DNA from: Planotetraspora mira
Lineage (GTDB): Bacteria; Actinomycetota; Actinomycetes; Streptosporangiales; Streptosporangiaceae
Assembly: GCF_016863275.1 (NCBI RefSeq)
Contig: NZ_BOOO01000008.1
Location: 124,001 to 188,000 of the forward strand
Length of the DNA stretch: 64,000 nucleotides
Reading direction: 5' to 3'
The position numbers were made by a program, and so were the translations under genes. How positions within the stretch are numbered: the stretch's first letter is position 1; every line of letters starts with the position of its first letter. Under the pieces are notes generated by a model that searched no databases, was not told the DNA's origin, and saw only the letters and a program-made list of their open reading frames with translations. Shown piece after piece: positions 40,103 through 49,918 of this stretch.

Positions 40103-40316
40103 CACTCTCTCCCCTGTTGCGAGGTTTCACAGGGCAGTCGGAGCAGGCGGCCACATCTCTACATCGGGCCGGAACCTTTTCGGCCGCATTCGGCCCGGCG
40201 CAACTCGCCGGCGAAGGCGACGACGCCGGGGATCAGTCCCAGCGCGTGATGGAAGAACGCCACGTCAGCTTCATCGCCGGAGCGTCCGGACGATGACGCC
40301 ACGCCGAACGCGACCC

Positions 40317-40739
40317 CTAGCCGGTGCGGCGGGAACGGGCCAGAGCCAGCCCGCCGAGGACCATGGCGATCAGCCCCACCACCACGGCCACAAAGCCCCC
40401 GACTATTCCGTAGCCGGTGCCGGGACCACCCTCGGCCGCGGCCACGACCAGTCCGCCGATGACCGCGCCGGCCAGCCCCGCCACCGGGGCCACGATGCCC
40501 CCCCTTCTCCCGGTGCCGGTGCCGATGCGACCGGCGGAGCGGGCCAGAGCCAGCCCGCCGATGACCACGCCGGCCAGCCCCAGCAGTGCGGCCACCACGG
40601 ACCAGAGACGCCCGGCGGTCAAGGTGTAAGCAGTGGCGGGGTCCGGCTGGACCACGACGTGCGCGGCCGCAGGCGAGGCAAGCCCGAAACCTACGATCAG
40701 GGCTGCTCCGGCCACCGCAAGCGCAAATCGGACTGACAT
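40317..40739 (-). CDS. Small membrane protein with signal peptide (DUF6223-like)
   Basis: 140 residues. A signal-type N-terminus (RFALAVAGAALIVGFGLASP, cleavage near AAA-HV) is followed by three hydrophobic helices: VVAALLGLAGVVIGGLAL, VAGLAGAVIGGLVVAA and VGGFVAVVVGLIAMVLGGLA. The first and last end in the same GLALARS motif, suggesting an internal duplication. The arrangement resembles the actinobacterial DUF6223 family; function is unknown. Upstream sequence to the divergent histidine kinase (218 bp) holds no further gene. Confidence 0.72.
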   Translation of the reverse strand: MSVRFALAVAGAALIVGFGLASPAAAHVVVQPDPATAYTLTAGRLWSVVAALLGLAGVVIGGLALARSAGRIGTGTGRRGGIVAPVAGLAGAVIGGLVVAAAEGGPGTGYGIVGGFVAVVVGLIAMVLGGLALARSRRTG

Positions 40740-40957
40740 GAGGTGCTCCTTCTCGTCCCACGACTGGATGTCGCCTGATCATGTCCGCCGGACCCACCGC
40801 CGGTCGTCCAGCAGACGTAGGCGATTCGCGCTGCCGCCGATGCCATAGCCGGTTGCCGCGGACGCCGCAGGAGCCGGGAAGGTACCGCGCGTGCGGTAGA
40901 AGGCTGTTCATCCGTGCGCAGGAGTCGCCCGCGCGAACATCGGGTTAGGGTGCGCGC

Positions 40958-42085
40958 ATGAGCACAGTCCGGTTCGGTGTCCGGGCAGGTGTCACAGACT
41001 GGGCGATCGCCGTCGGCGTGGCGGCGACGCTGCTGGTCACCGGGCTGTCCGGGCAGCACTCCGCCACGTACCTCGACCTGCTCGGCTACGCGCTGCTGGC
41101 GGCCGGCGGCCTGGGGCTGGCCGCGCGCCGCCGGGCTCCGGTTCTCGTCCTGGCCGTCACCGGGCTGTGCGCGGTGGGCTACCAGGCGGCCGGTTTCGAC
41201 GTGCCTGCCGTCGCGTACCTGTTCGCGGTGTACTCAGCCGTACGAGCAGGACACCGCGCCATCACGGTAGTGGCGAGTGTGAGCATGCTGGCGGCTCTCC
41301 CCCTCGCGGCCCTGGCCTCGGGCCTGCACGACACGGGCGAGGCGTTCGCGCAGGCACGAGGCGCCCTCGAGCTGGCCTGGCTGATCGCCGCCGGCGCCGC
41401 GGGTGAAGCGCTGCGGCAGGCTGAACGGAGGGCGGACGAAGCCGTGCGCACCCGGGAGGAGACCGCGCGGCACCGCGCCGCCGAGGAGCGGCTGCACATC
41501 GCGCGGGAGCTGCACGATTCGCTCACCCACCAGATCTCGGTCATCAAGGTGCAGGCCGAGGTCGCCGTCCACGTGGCCCGCAAGCGTGGCGAACAGGTGC
41601 CGGAGGCCCTGCTGGCGATCCAGGAGGCCGGACGTGAGGCGACCCGGGAGCTGCGCGCGACCCTGGAGGCGCTGCGCGACGACGACACGACCCCGCCGCG
41701 TGGGCTCGACCACGTCCCGGAACTGGTGGAACGGGCCCGGACCATCGGCCTGGACGCGACGCTGACGATCGAAGGACAACGACACGACGTACCGGCCGCG
41801 GTGGACCGGACCGTCTACCGGATCGTTCAGGAGTCGCTCACCAACATCGCCCGTCACGCGGACGCCGCCACGGCGTCGGTCCGGATCGACTATCGTCCGG
41901 ACGCCCTCGCGATACGCATCGAAGACGACGGCAAGGCAGCGGCGAACACCACTCCGACGTCCGGCGTCGGGCTGCTCGGCATGCGCGAACGAGTCACCGC
42001 CCTCGGCGGTTGGCTGCGTGCCGAACCACGCGGCGAGGGCGGCTTCACCGTCCAGGCCGAACTCCCCGTGGACCAGACGGCATGA
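40958..42085 (+). CDS. Sensor histidine kinase, NarL/DesK type
   Basis: 375 residues. Four or five N-terminal membrane helices precede a HisKA_3 motif, IARELHDSLTHQISVIKVQA, and an HATPase domain (VQESLTNIARHADA, IEDDGK, GVGLLGMRERV). TAGGGT seven bases before the ATG at 40958 and no ribosome site suggest a leaderless mRNA. It overlaps its response regulator gene by 4 nt. Confidence 0.93.
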   Translation: MSTVRFGVRAGVTDWAIAVGVAATLLVTGLSGQHSATYLDLLGYALLAAGGLGLAARRRAPVLVLAVTGLCAVGYQAAGFDVPAVAYLFAVYSAVRAGHRAITVVASVSMLAALPLAALASGLHDTGEAFAQARGALELAWLIAAGAAGEALRQAERRADEAVRTREETARHRAAEERLHIARELHDSLTHQISVIKVQAEVAVHVARKRGEQVPEALLAIQEAGREATRELRATLEALRDDDTTPPRGLDHVPELVERARTIGLDATLTIEGQRHDVPAAVDRTVYRIVQESLTNIARHADAATASVRIDYRPDALAIRIEDDGKAAANTTPTSGVGLLGMRERVTALGGWLRAEPRGEGGFTVQAELPVDQTA

Positions 42086-42744
42086 TCCGCGTCCTGCTGG
42101 TCGACGACCAGCCACTGCTTCGCAGCGGATTCCGCGCGCTCCTCGACCTCGAAGACGACATCGAGGTGGTGGCCGAGGCCGCCGACGGGAAGGAGGGCCT
42201 GGCTCTGGTCAGGCAACACCTGCCCGACATCGCTCTCATCGACATCCAGATGCCCGTCATCGACGGCATCGAGGCGACCCGGCGCATCGCCGCGGACCCG
42301 GCCCTGTCCGGGGTGCACGTCGTCATCCTGACCAACTACGGCTTGGACGAGTACGTCTTCAACGCGCTGCGCGCCGGCGCCGCCGGATTCCTCGTCAAGG
42401 ACATCGTGCCGGAAGACTTCCTGCACGGCGTACGCGTCGCCGCGCGTGGTGACGCCCTGCTCGCCCCCTCGATCACCCGCAAGCTGATCAACAGGTACGT
42501 CACCCAGCCGGTCACCGTCGGCGCCGGCACGGGGCTGGAGGAGCTGACCAACCGCGAGCGCGAGGCCGTCGTTCTTGTCGCGCAGGGCCTGTCCAACAAC
42601 CAGATCGCCGACCGCATGATGATCAGCCCCATGACCGCGAAAACCCACATCAACCGGGCCATGGCCAAGCTCCACGCCCGCGACCGCGCTCAGCTCGTCG
42701 TCCTCGCCTACGAATCCGGCCTGGTAGCCCCGCGCAGCTCCTGA
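42082..42744 (+). CDS. NarL-family response regulator
   Basis: 220 residues. Receiver: VLLVDDQPLLRSGFRALL, phosphoacceptor Asp in IALIDIQMPVIDG, Lys in FLVKDIVPE. LuxR helix-turn-helix: LTNREREAVVLVAQGLSNNQ. It partners the kinase encoded just upstream; the ATG at 42082 overlaps the kinase stop. Targets are not evident. Confidence 0.94.
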   Translation: MIRVLLVDDQPLLRSGFRALLDLEDDIEVVAEAADGKEGLALVRQHLPDIALIDIQMPVIDGIEATRRIAADPALSGVHVVILTNYGLDEYVFNALRAGAAGFLVKDIVPEDFLHGVRVAARGDALLAPSITRKLINRYVTQPVTVGAGTGLEELTNREREAVVLVAQGLSNNQIADRMMISPMTAKTHINRAMAKLHARDRAQLVVLAYESGLVAPRSS

Positions 42745-42798
42745 TATCCCCTCCCCATCCCCCGGTCCCCGGGTCCGCGAGGCCGCGTACGGACGGAG

Positions 42799-45570
42799 TC
42801 ACAAGGCGGGGACCTCCAGGTCGTCCAGCATCGCGGAGTAGCGCCGGCGCGCCCGCGCCGCGGCCATCACGTCGCCGAGCCGTTCGTAGGCGGCGATGAG
42901 CGTCCGCCACGCCGGGTCGTGCCACTCGTCGATCTCCAGGCATCGGACGGCCGCGAGCACCGCCGCGTCAGGCCGGCCGGCGGCGAGCCGCAGGGTGGCC
43001 AGTTCGCTCGCACACTCGGCGGCCTGCGTGCGCAGGACGTCACGCTCGTGCACGACCCACTCGGCGGCGCCGTCCTCGGGCAGCAGGTCACCGCCGTACG
43101 TCGCGAGCATGCTCTCCAGAGCCGGGGCCGTGCGCGGCCCGCGCAGCGCCCGGCGGAACTCGGCGACGTCGCACGGCGCGTCGAGGAGGTACGCCTCCCC
43201 GCGCCGGGCGACCACCCGGGCCAGGCGGTGGGCGGCGAGCGAAGTGCGCAGCGCGGAAAGCGCGACGTGCAGCCCGCGCGTGGCCGCCGCGGGATCGCTC
43301 TCGGGCCACAGCGCGGCGAGCAGCACGTCACGGTGCACCGGGCGGCCCGCGTTGACGGCGAGCAGGCGGAGCACGGTGCGCGCCTTCGGGCGTACGGCGG
43401 ACAGGTCCAGCGCGTCTCCGCCGACCTCGACGGCGAAACCGCCGAAACACCGCACAAGGAGGTCACCCTCCTCCGGCATGTCATCGGTGTGCGCCCGCCC
43501 CCGCACCGGTGCACGAGGAGCCTCCGGCACGTGCGCGGGGCGGGACGCGTGAACCATGCGGGCGGCCGTGGCCAGCGTGCGCGCCGCGGGCACCCCGGCG
43601 GCCCGTGCCTGCGCGTCCGCCTTCCTCGCCTCCTCCGCCCCCGCCCCAGGAAGCACGGCTCGAACGGCCCGGGCCCAGGCGGCGAACACGCCCGCGCCGA
43701 GCGGCAGCGCGAGCCGTACGACCTCGTCGGCGGCTTCGTGATCCGGCCGGCCCCACAGCAGGTCGGCGAGGCACCACACCGAGGCGGCCAGCAGCGCCCC
43801 CCACGGATCGCGGTCGCCCTCGCATTCCTCGGCGATCCTGCGGGCCTCCTTCCTGTCGGGATCCGCGCCGCCGAGCGCGGGCACGACTCTCGCCATCCGC
43901 GACAACCAGGGCAGGCGGGCCCGCTCGGCATCGTCGGCGAGCCTTTCCAGCGCGACGGCCGCACCGGGATCGCCGTCGACGGCCGTGAGGGCTCCGCGTA
44001 CGAGTCGCAGCGCCAGGCCGTCCAGGTCGAGGGCGTCCGGGTCGGCGGTCGCGGCCAGTCGCCGCGCCGTGGCCACGTCCCCGGAGAGCAGCCGGGCGGC
44101 GAGCACGGCCACCGGCCGCGTACAGGTCACCTCTGCGGGGTTCGCCCGCGTCGCCGCACGCAACTCGGCCGTCCAGTGCGGGTGCGTGCCGCCGACGGCG
44201 GCACGCGGCGACCACATCGCGGCGAGCGCGCGATGGCGCCGGCAGGCGGCGAGCGCCGAAGGGTGCCTCGCCCGCTGCTCCGCCTGCCGCAACACGTCCA
44301 CGGCCTGGTCCACGCGCCCGCGGCTGAACAGGTGGCGGCCCTGCGCGAGCAGCAGCAGCGGCTCCTCCGCGACCAGCCAGGCAGGCAGCACGTCATGCCA
44401 GAGATCACCTGCCTCCCGCGGACCCGTCTCGGGCGAGCCGGGCACCTCCGACTCCCGGGGTCCCTCGCCGAGTCCGGTCCTCGGGATGAGACGCCGTACG
44501 GCAGGCCAGTCGGCGGCCCGCGCGTACGCCTGTGCGGCGTCCGCGTAGGCGCCCTCGGCCTCGAGCAGGGCGGCCGCCCTGCCGTGCCACTCCCGTGCGC
44601 CCTGCTCTCCGAGGTCCTCCGCGAGCTCGATCTCCAGGTGGGCGCGCAGCGCCTCGTGGTAGCGGTAGGTGCGGCCGTGGTCGGGGCTGAGCGTGAACGC
44701 CTGCAGGGCGGCGAGCCGGTGAAGGTGCCTGCGGGCGTCGTCGGTCCCGAGCAGGAGGTCGCACCGTTCCGCCGTCAGCACGGTGAAGACGCACGTGCGC
44801 ACCAGGAAGTCGCGTGCGCCCTCGGGCAGGTCGGCCAGAACGGTCCGCGCCAGGTAGGCCTGCGACTGGGGCAGCCTGCCGTCCAGGGCGCGCACGGCCG
44901 CCCGGCGTTCGACCTGCGACCGCCCGGACGTCGAGAGGTGGAACATGTGCAGTCCGGCCGCCCAGCCGCCCGCGCGTCTGGTCAGCACGGCCGCGTCCTC
45001 GGGCAGCAGCGGCTCGGCGTAGACGTCGCGGAACAGTCGCTCGACCTCCCACGTGCGGAAGCGCAGCGCGTCCTGGCCGATCAGGTTCACCGGGCCGAGC
45101 TCGTGACGGTGCAGGTTGATGCCGGGCACCCGGCGGCTCGCGAGCACGGCCTGGACGGGGGCCGCGCTCAGCAGGCGCTCGATGTGGGCCTCGGCGGCCG
45201 TGCCGTACAGGAGGTGGAGGTCGTCCACGACCAGGAGGCTCCCCGCGGGGATCTCTCGTGCCGCGTCGACGAGGGCGACAGCGTCCGCGTCGACCAGGGG
45301 GCCGGCGTCCTCGCCCGGATCGGGCAGAAGCGGGGCGAGCGCGGCTCCGAGCCGGCGTGCCAGCGCCGGCAGGGCCGCGTCGCCGGGCTCCAGCCGCAGC
45401 CAGGCCACCGGCCCGGGAAAGCTCGCGGCATGGTGGGCCAGGAGCGTCGTCTTCCCGCATCCCGCGGGCCCGGTGACGACCGTCACCCGGCGCGCCGGAC
45501 CGCTTCCTGACGCTCCGCTCAGCTCGGCCACCAGCCGGCCCCGCACCAGCCCGTCCAGCTCCCGCATCAT
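42799..45570 (-). CDS. Large STAND-ATPase regulator with C-terminal SARP/BTAD domain
   Basis: 923 residues. The N-terminal MalT-like ATPase has P-loop VTGPAGCGKTTLL near residue 33 and Walker B LLVVDDLHLLYG. A long helical repeat region follows. The C-terminal 220 residues carry a SARP-type DNA-binding domain (LVRCFGGFAVEVGGDALDLS, ARTVLRLLAVNAGRPV) plus BTAD (WVVHERDVLRTQAAECASEL). The order is the reverse of AfsR, where the SARP domain comes first, but is found in other actinobacterial regulators. Targets are unknown. It is convergent with the two-component genes. Confidence 0.88.
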   Translation of the reverse strand: MMRELDGLVRGRLVAELSGASGSGPARRVTVVTGPAGCGKTTLLAHHAASFPGPVAWLRLEPGDAALPALARRLGAALAPLLPDPGEDAGPLVDADAVALVDAAREIPAGSLLVVDDLHLLYGTAAEAHIERLLSAAPVQAVLASRRVPGINLHRHELGPVNLIGQDALRFRTWEVERLFRDVYAEPLLPEDAAVLTRRAGGWAAGLHMFHLSTSGRSQVERRAAVRALDGRLPQSQAYLARTVLADLPEGARDFLVRTCVFTVLTAERCDLLLGTDDARRHLHRLAALQAFTLSPDHGRTYRYHEALRAHLEIELAEDLGEQGAREWHGRAAALLEAEGAYADAAQAYARAADWPAVRRLIPRTGLGEGPRESEVPGSPETGPREAGDLWHDVLPAWLVAEEPLLLLAQGRHLFSRGRVDQAVDVLRQAEQRARHPSALAACRRHRALAAMWSPRAAVGGTHPHWTAELRAATRANPAEVTCTRPVAVLAARLLSGDVATARRLAATADPDALDLDGLALRLVRGALTAVDGDPGAAVALERLADDAERARLPWLSRMARVVPALGGADPDRKEARRIAEECEGDRDPWGALLAASVWCLADLLWGRPDHEAADEVVRLALPLGAGVFAAWARAVRAVLPGAGAEEARKADAQARAAGVPAARTLATAARMVHASRPAHVPEAPRAPVRGRAHTDDMPEEGDLLVRCFGGFAVEVGGDALDLSAVRPKARTVLRLLAVNAGRPVHRDVLLAALWPESDPAAATRGLHVALSALRTSLAAHRLARVVARRGEAYLLDAPCDVAEFRRALRGPRTAPALESMLATYGGDLLPEDGAAEWVVHERDVLRTQAAECASELATLRLAAGRPDAAVLAAVRCLEIDEWHDPAWRTLIAAYERLGDVMAAARARRRYSAMLDDLEVPAL

Positions 45571-45651
45571 GGGGCCCAGCGTGACCCGGACCCGCGGGGC
45601 CGCGCATGAGTAGCCCCCTACCCAACCGCCCGTCCCCGAGGTGGGGGCCGC

Positions 45652-46935
<1,284 letters not shown>

Positions 46936-47034
46936 TCAGCTCACGAAGTCGGATCTGCCGTACGTGCACGATAGAGCACGAGCACAGACGGAGACCGGGC
47001 GCCGTGTTCACACCCCGTCCCGGCGGCGGGCGTC

Positions 47035-47922
47035 CTATTCGCCGACGGTACGGCCGGGCGCCCTGCCGGAGTGATACCGCCGCCGCCTGGCGGATGTGGC
47101 CAGCGCGGCGGCCCTCGCCGCCTCCGTCGGCGTGAACGGCAGCGCCGGGCGGCTCACCAGCAGCGCGCGTTCCGGATGGACGGACACGACCAGGGTCGTC
47201 CCGAGTTCCCCCGTGCCGTCGACGGTGTCGCCGGGACGCCGCCAGTGGACCGCGGGAGCACGCAACAACTCCGCCATCGCCTCGGGCAGCCGATGGGGTT
47301 CCTCACTGACGCGATGCGCCAGGACCAGGGCCTGGACCCCGGGATCGACCAGATCCTCGACATGGGCGCGCACGATCACGGTGTCGAGGCCCCCGGCCTC
47401 GCCGACGGCCGACCGCAGGTCCCGCATGGTGAGGTCGGTGGGCGCCTCGATCACGAACTCGTCGAGGGCGTCGCATCCGGAGGGCGACGTCGCGCTGCTG
47501 CCGGTGGCCGCGATGTGCAGGGCGAGGACGTTGCAGCGCAGACGGGCGAAGGCGCCGGCGAGCCCGGCCAGGCGGCCGGGCCTGTCGACCACGCGGGTGC
47601 GGATGCGCCACAGGCTCATGGGCCGGTCCTCGTCGACGTCCCCCGGCTCACCGGGAGGGCGGACGCGCCCCGGCTCACCGAGAGGGCGGACGCGCCCCCG
47701 CCGCGTACTCAGCCGTTTATGGACGAAGGCCCCGGCGATCACCGCCACACCCAGGCCCACGAGCACCATGGGACCGGGGTCGGTGTGCCCGAGGAGGATG
47801 GCGAGCAGATGGGCCAGGCCCACTGTCATGAACAGCACCGCCAGTTCCACGGCCTCGCGCTTCCATGACGCGGAGACCTCGTCCGGGGTGCGGGCCCGAT
47901 CGGCACCGTGTGCTTCACTCAT
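47035..47922 (-). CDS. Membrane protein with ACT-like regulatory domain
   Basis: 295 residues. Two N-terminal helices (LAVLFMTVGLAHLLAILLG, MVLVGLGVAVIAGAFV) are followed by a repeated RVRP(L/P)GEPG linker. The soluble part begins RIRTRVVDRPGRLAGLAGAF, an ACT-domain opening, and continues FVIEAPTDLTMRDLRSAVGE. ACT domains bind amino acids or similar small ligands. Membrane-anchored ACT proteins are known in actinobacteria without a defined role. The ATG at 47922 is well placed. Confidence 0.78.
   Translation of the reverse strand: MSEAHGADRARTPDEVSASWKREAVELAVLFMTVGLAHLLAILLGHTDPGPMVLVGLGVAVIAGAFVHKRLSTRRGRVRPLGEPGRVRPPGEPGDVDEDRPMSLWRIRTRVVDRPGRLAGLAGAFARLRCNVLALHIAATGSSATSPSGCDALDEFVIEAPTDLTMRDLRSAVGEAGGLDTVIVRAHVEDLVDPGVQALVLAHRVSEEPHRLPEAMAELLRAPAVHWRRPGDTVDGTGELGTTLVVSVHPERALLVSRPALPFTPTEAARAAALATSARRRRYHSGRAPGRTVGE
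47642..47695. repeat. 27-bp tandem repeat in the ACT protein gene
   Basis: Two 27-nt units (47642-47668, 47669-47695) differ at one visible base and encode two RVRPxGEPG copies in the linker between membrane helices and ACT domain. Confidence 0.85.
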
Positions 47923-48021
47923 GGGGCCAGGCTGACCGTCGGTTGTTTCACGATCACGCAGTGTGCAATTACGGCAGCATTAAACCGTCCGCACGTCCGG
48001 GCCGCCTCCTCCGGGCCGGCG

Positions 48022-48648
48022 TCACCCCGCTTCGCTCGATGACGTACGGCGGAGCACATGGCCGCGGGCGGCCGCGTCGCCGGGACCGTCCCGCTCGGCG
48101 AGCCGGTCCGCGACGTACCGGCGGTGGGCCTCGTCGACGTTGCCGCCGTACTTGAACTTGCCGTTGATCTTCTGGACGGCCAGGCGCAGGCCGCGGATGC
48201 CGGGAAGTCTCCTGGAGTGCTCGCGGGGATCGGCCAGGCCGCCGTCCAGGCGGGCCAACTGGGCCCGCAGGATCTCGAGCACGCCGTCCGCGTCGGTGAC
48301 GATCTCCGCCCGGCAGACCAGTTGCACGGCCGCGTAGTAGGTGGTGGGGACGCCGAGGCCGGGCTCCTCGTCCGTCCCCGGCAGGGCCTTCCACGCGCCC
48401 TCCACATACGCCCAGTCACCCGCGACGGACAGCACGACCATGGGGTTCTCTTCGATCGCCGCCCAGATCGGGTTGGGCCTGGCCAGGTGCAGCACGATCG
48501 CGGACTCACCGGTCACGAGGAACTGGGTCGGCACCACGACCGGCACCTCCCGGTCGCGGCCGGAGGCGACCAGATGGCCGAACTCGTTGGCACGGACGAA
48601 GGCCAGCGCCTCGTCGTCGGCGGCAGCGTCCCAAGGGTGAATCAACAC
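48022..48648 (-). CDS. PaiB-type FMN-binding negative regulator
   Basis: 208 residues. LIHPWDAAADDEALAFVRAN, VVVPTQFLVTGESAIVLHLA and KINGKFKYGGNVDEAHRR are typical of FMN-binding PaiB-like proteins, which share the split-barrel flavin fold. The start is GTG at 48648, giving the family's LIHPWDA opening. A perfect palindrome stands just upstream. B. subtilis PaiB is linked to repression of sporulation and protease genes; the role here is unknown. Confidence 0.85.
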   Translation of the reverse strand: MLIHPWDAAADDEALAFVRANEFGHLVASGRDREVPVVVPTQFLVTGESAIVLHLARPNPIWAAIEENPMVVLSVAGDWAYVEGAWKALPGTDEEPGLGVPTTYYAAVQLVCRAEIVTDADGVLEILRAQLARLDGGLADPREHSRRLPGIRGLRLAVQKINGKFKYGGNVDEAHRRYVADRLAERDGPGDAAARGHVLRRTSSSEAG

Positions 48649-48655
48649 ACGGTGA

Positions 48656-48669
48656 AATGTATGTACATT
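48656..48669. promoter_or_regulatory. 14-bp palindrome upstream of PaiB-like gene, candidate operator
   Basis: AATGTATGTACATT has perfect 6-bp arms, AATGTA and TACATT, around TG. It lies 8 bp upstream of the GTG start in an otherwise GC-rich region, so it probably overlaps the promoter. Autoregulation by the PaiB-like protein or control by another repressor is inferred from position only. Confidence 0.6.
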
Positions 48670-48699
48670 CCAGCATGAACGGCAATCGAGATGTGGAAG

Positions 48700-48729
48700 C
48701 CCCGCGCCTCCCGGAGGGGAGATGCGGGG
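48700..48729 (-). terminator. Two-tier hairpin after CBS gene
   Basis: CCCCGC (48700-48705) pairs with GCGGGG (48724-48729), and inside it CTCCC (48708-48712) pairs with GGGAG (48717-48721). It lies about 20 nt beyond the stop of the CBS protein gene on the minus strand and before the PaiB-like gene. Confidence 0.6.
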
Positions 48730-48749
48730 CGGGCAGGCACGCCGGGCCG

Positions 48750-49172
48750 TCAGTTGTTCGGCGGGGCCGCACTGATGTCGGACAACGCCGAGGACGGATC
48801 CCGGTCCACGGCCATGTCGCCGATGGAGACGATCCCGACCGGGTGGCCGTTCTCCACGACCGGAACCCGGCGCACGGCCTTCTGGCGCATCAGGCGCACG
48901 ACCTCGTCGGCGTCCTGGTCGGGGGTGACGGTCGCCACGTCGGAGCTGCAGAGCACCCCGATCGGAGTGGCCGTCACGTCGCGGGTCTCGGCCACGGCAC
49001 GTACCACGATGTCGCGGTCGGTCACCACGCCGCACAGCCGCTCGCCGTCCTCGATGACCAGGACGTCGCCGATGCCCTGGTCGCGCATGAGCTTGGCGGC
49101 CTGCGCGACGGTCGCCTCCCTGGTCAGCATTACCGGACCCGGAGTCATGACATCTCGTACTTTTTGCGTCAT
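48750..49172 (-). CDS. Two-CBS-domain protein
   Basis: 140 residues comprising two CBS repeats: VRDVMTPGPVMLTREATVAQ with VVTDRDIVVRAVAE, and IGVLCSSDVATVTPDQDADE with IVSIGDMAVDRD. Such stand-alone pairs bind adenine nucleotides and are often stress-induced in actinobacteria (Hrp1-like). GGAGGGG lies 6 nt before the ATG at 49172. Confidence 0.93.
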   Translation of the reverse strand: MTQKVRDVMTPGPVMLTREATVAQAAKLMRDQGIGDVLVIEDGERLCGVVTDRDIVVRAVAETRDVTATPIGVLCSSDVATVTPDQDADEVVRLMRQKAVRRVPVVENGHPVGIVSIGDMAVDRDPSSALSDISAAPPNN

Positions 49173-49255
49173 CTTCCACCCCTCCTTCCGGTTAGCCGCT
49201 CTACCCGGAGAGGAGAGGGCTAACCCAGGGCATCCGGTCCTGAGCGCTCCGGGCG

Positions 49256-49918
49256 TCAGGCGAGACCGGCGTCGTGGGCGAGGAGCGCGATCTGCGTGCG
49301 GTTCCCGAGACTGAGCTTGGTCAGGATGTGGGTGATGTGCGCCTTCACGGTGCCGACGCTCATGAGGAGATCGGCGGCGATCTCGGCGTTCGTCAGCCCT
49401 TGGGCGATGGCGAGGACGACGTCGTGCTCGCGGGGGCTCAGTCCGGCCAGGGCGTCACGCGCCCGCTCGTACGCGCCGGACGCGGTGGCCACCTTCTCCA
49501 TCAACCGGCGGGTGATCGCCGGAGACAGGATCGGGTCCCCCGACGCGACCCGGCGCACCGCGTCCACTATCTGGGCGGGCGGGGTGTCCTTGAGCAGGAA
49601 TCCGCTGGCGCCGGCGCGCAGCGCCCGTAAGACGTTCTCGTCGGTGTCGAAGGTCGTCAGCACGATGACCTCCGGGGGGCTCTGCCGCCTCCGCAGCCGG
49701 TGAATGGCCGTGATCCCGTCCACTCGCGGCATCCGCAGGTCCATGAGCACGACCTGGGGGGCGTGCGCGTCGATCGCGGCCGGGACCTCGTCCCCGTCGG
49801 CCGCCTCGGCGACCACCGCGATGCCGTTCGCGCCGTCGAGCATCAGCGAGAGCCCGGCACGCACCAGAGGGTCGTCGTCCACGATGAGAACGCGTACAGC
49901 AAGGCTCACGCGGGCCAT
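49256..49918 (-). CDS. NarL-family response regulator
   Basis: 220 residues. Receiver: VRVLIVDDDPLVRAGLSLML, Asp in VVLMDLRMPRVDG, Lys in FLLKDTPPAQ. LuxR helix-turn-helix: LSPREHDVVLAIAQGLTNAE. The start overlaps the 3' end of the kinase gene by 13 nt, so kinase and regulator form one operon with the kinase first. Confidence 0.94.
   Translation of the reverse strand: MARVSLAVRVLIVDDDPLVRAGLSLMLDGANGIAVVAEAADGDEVPAAIDAHAPQVVLMDLRMPRVDGITAIHRLRRRQSPPEVIVLTTFDTDENVLRALRAGASGFLLKDTPPAQIVDAVRRVASGDPILSPAITRRLMEKVATASGAYERARDALAGLSPREHDVVLAIAQGLTNAEIAADLLMSVGTVKAHITHILTKLSLGNRTQIALLAHDAGLA

Noticed and set aside
40159-40316. Further coding region between the DUF6223-like gene and the hydrolase
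   Set aside because: The minus-strand frame here runs antisense through the neighbouring gene and shows no family pattern or ribosome site.
48649-48680. Frameshift at the start of the PaiB-like gene, because a short frame MYIHFTVC resembles other PaiB N-termini
   Set aside because: The GTG at 48648 gives the LIHPWDA opening expected for the actinobacterial branch, so no frameshift is needed; the short frame is coincidence over the palindrome.
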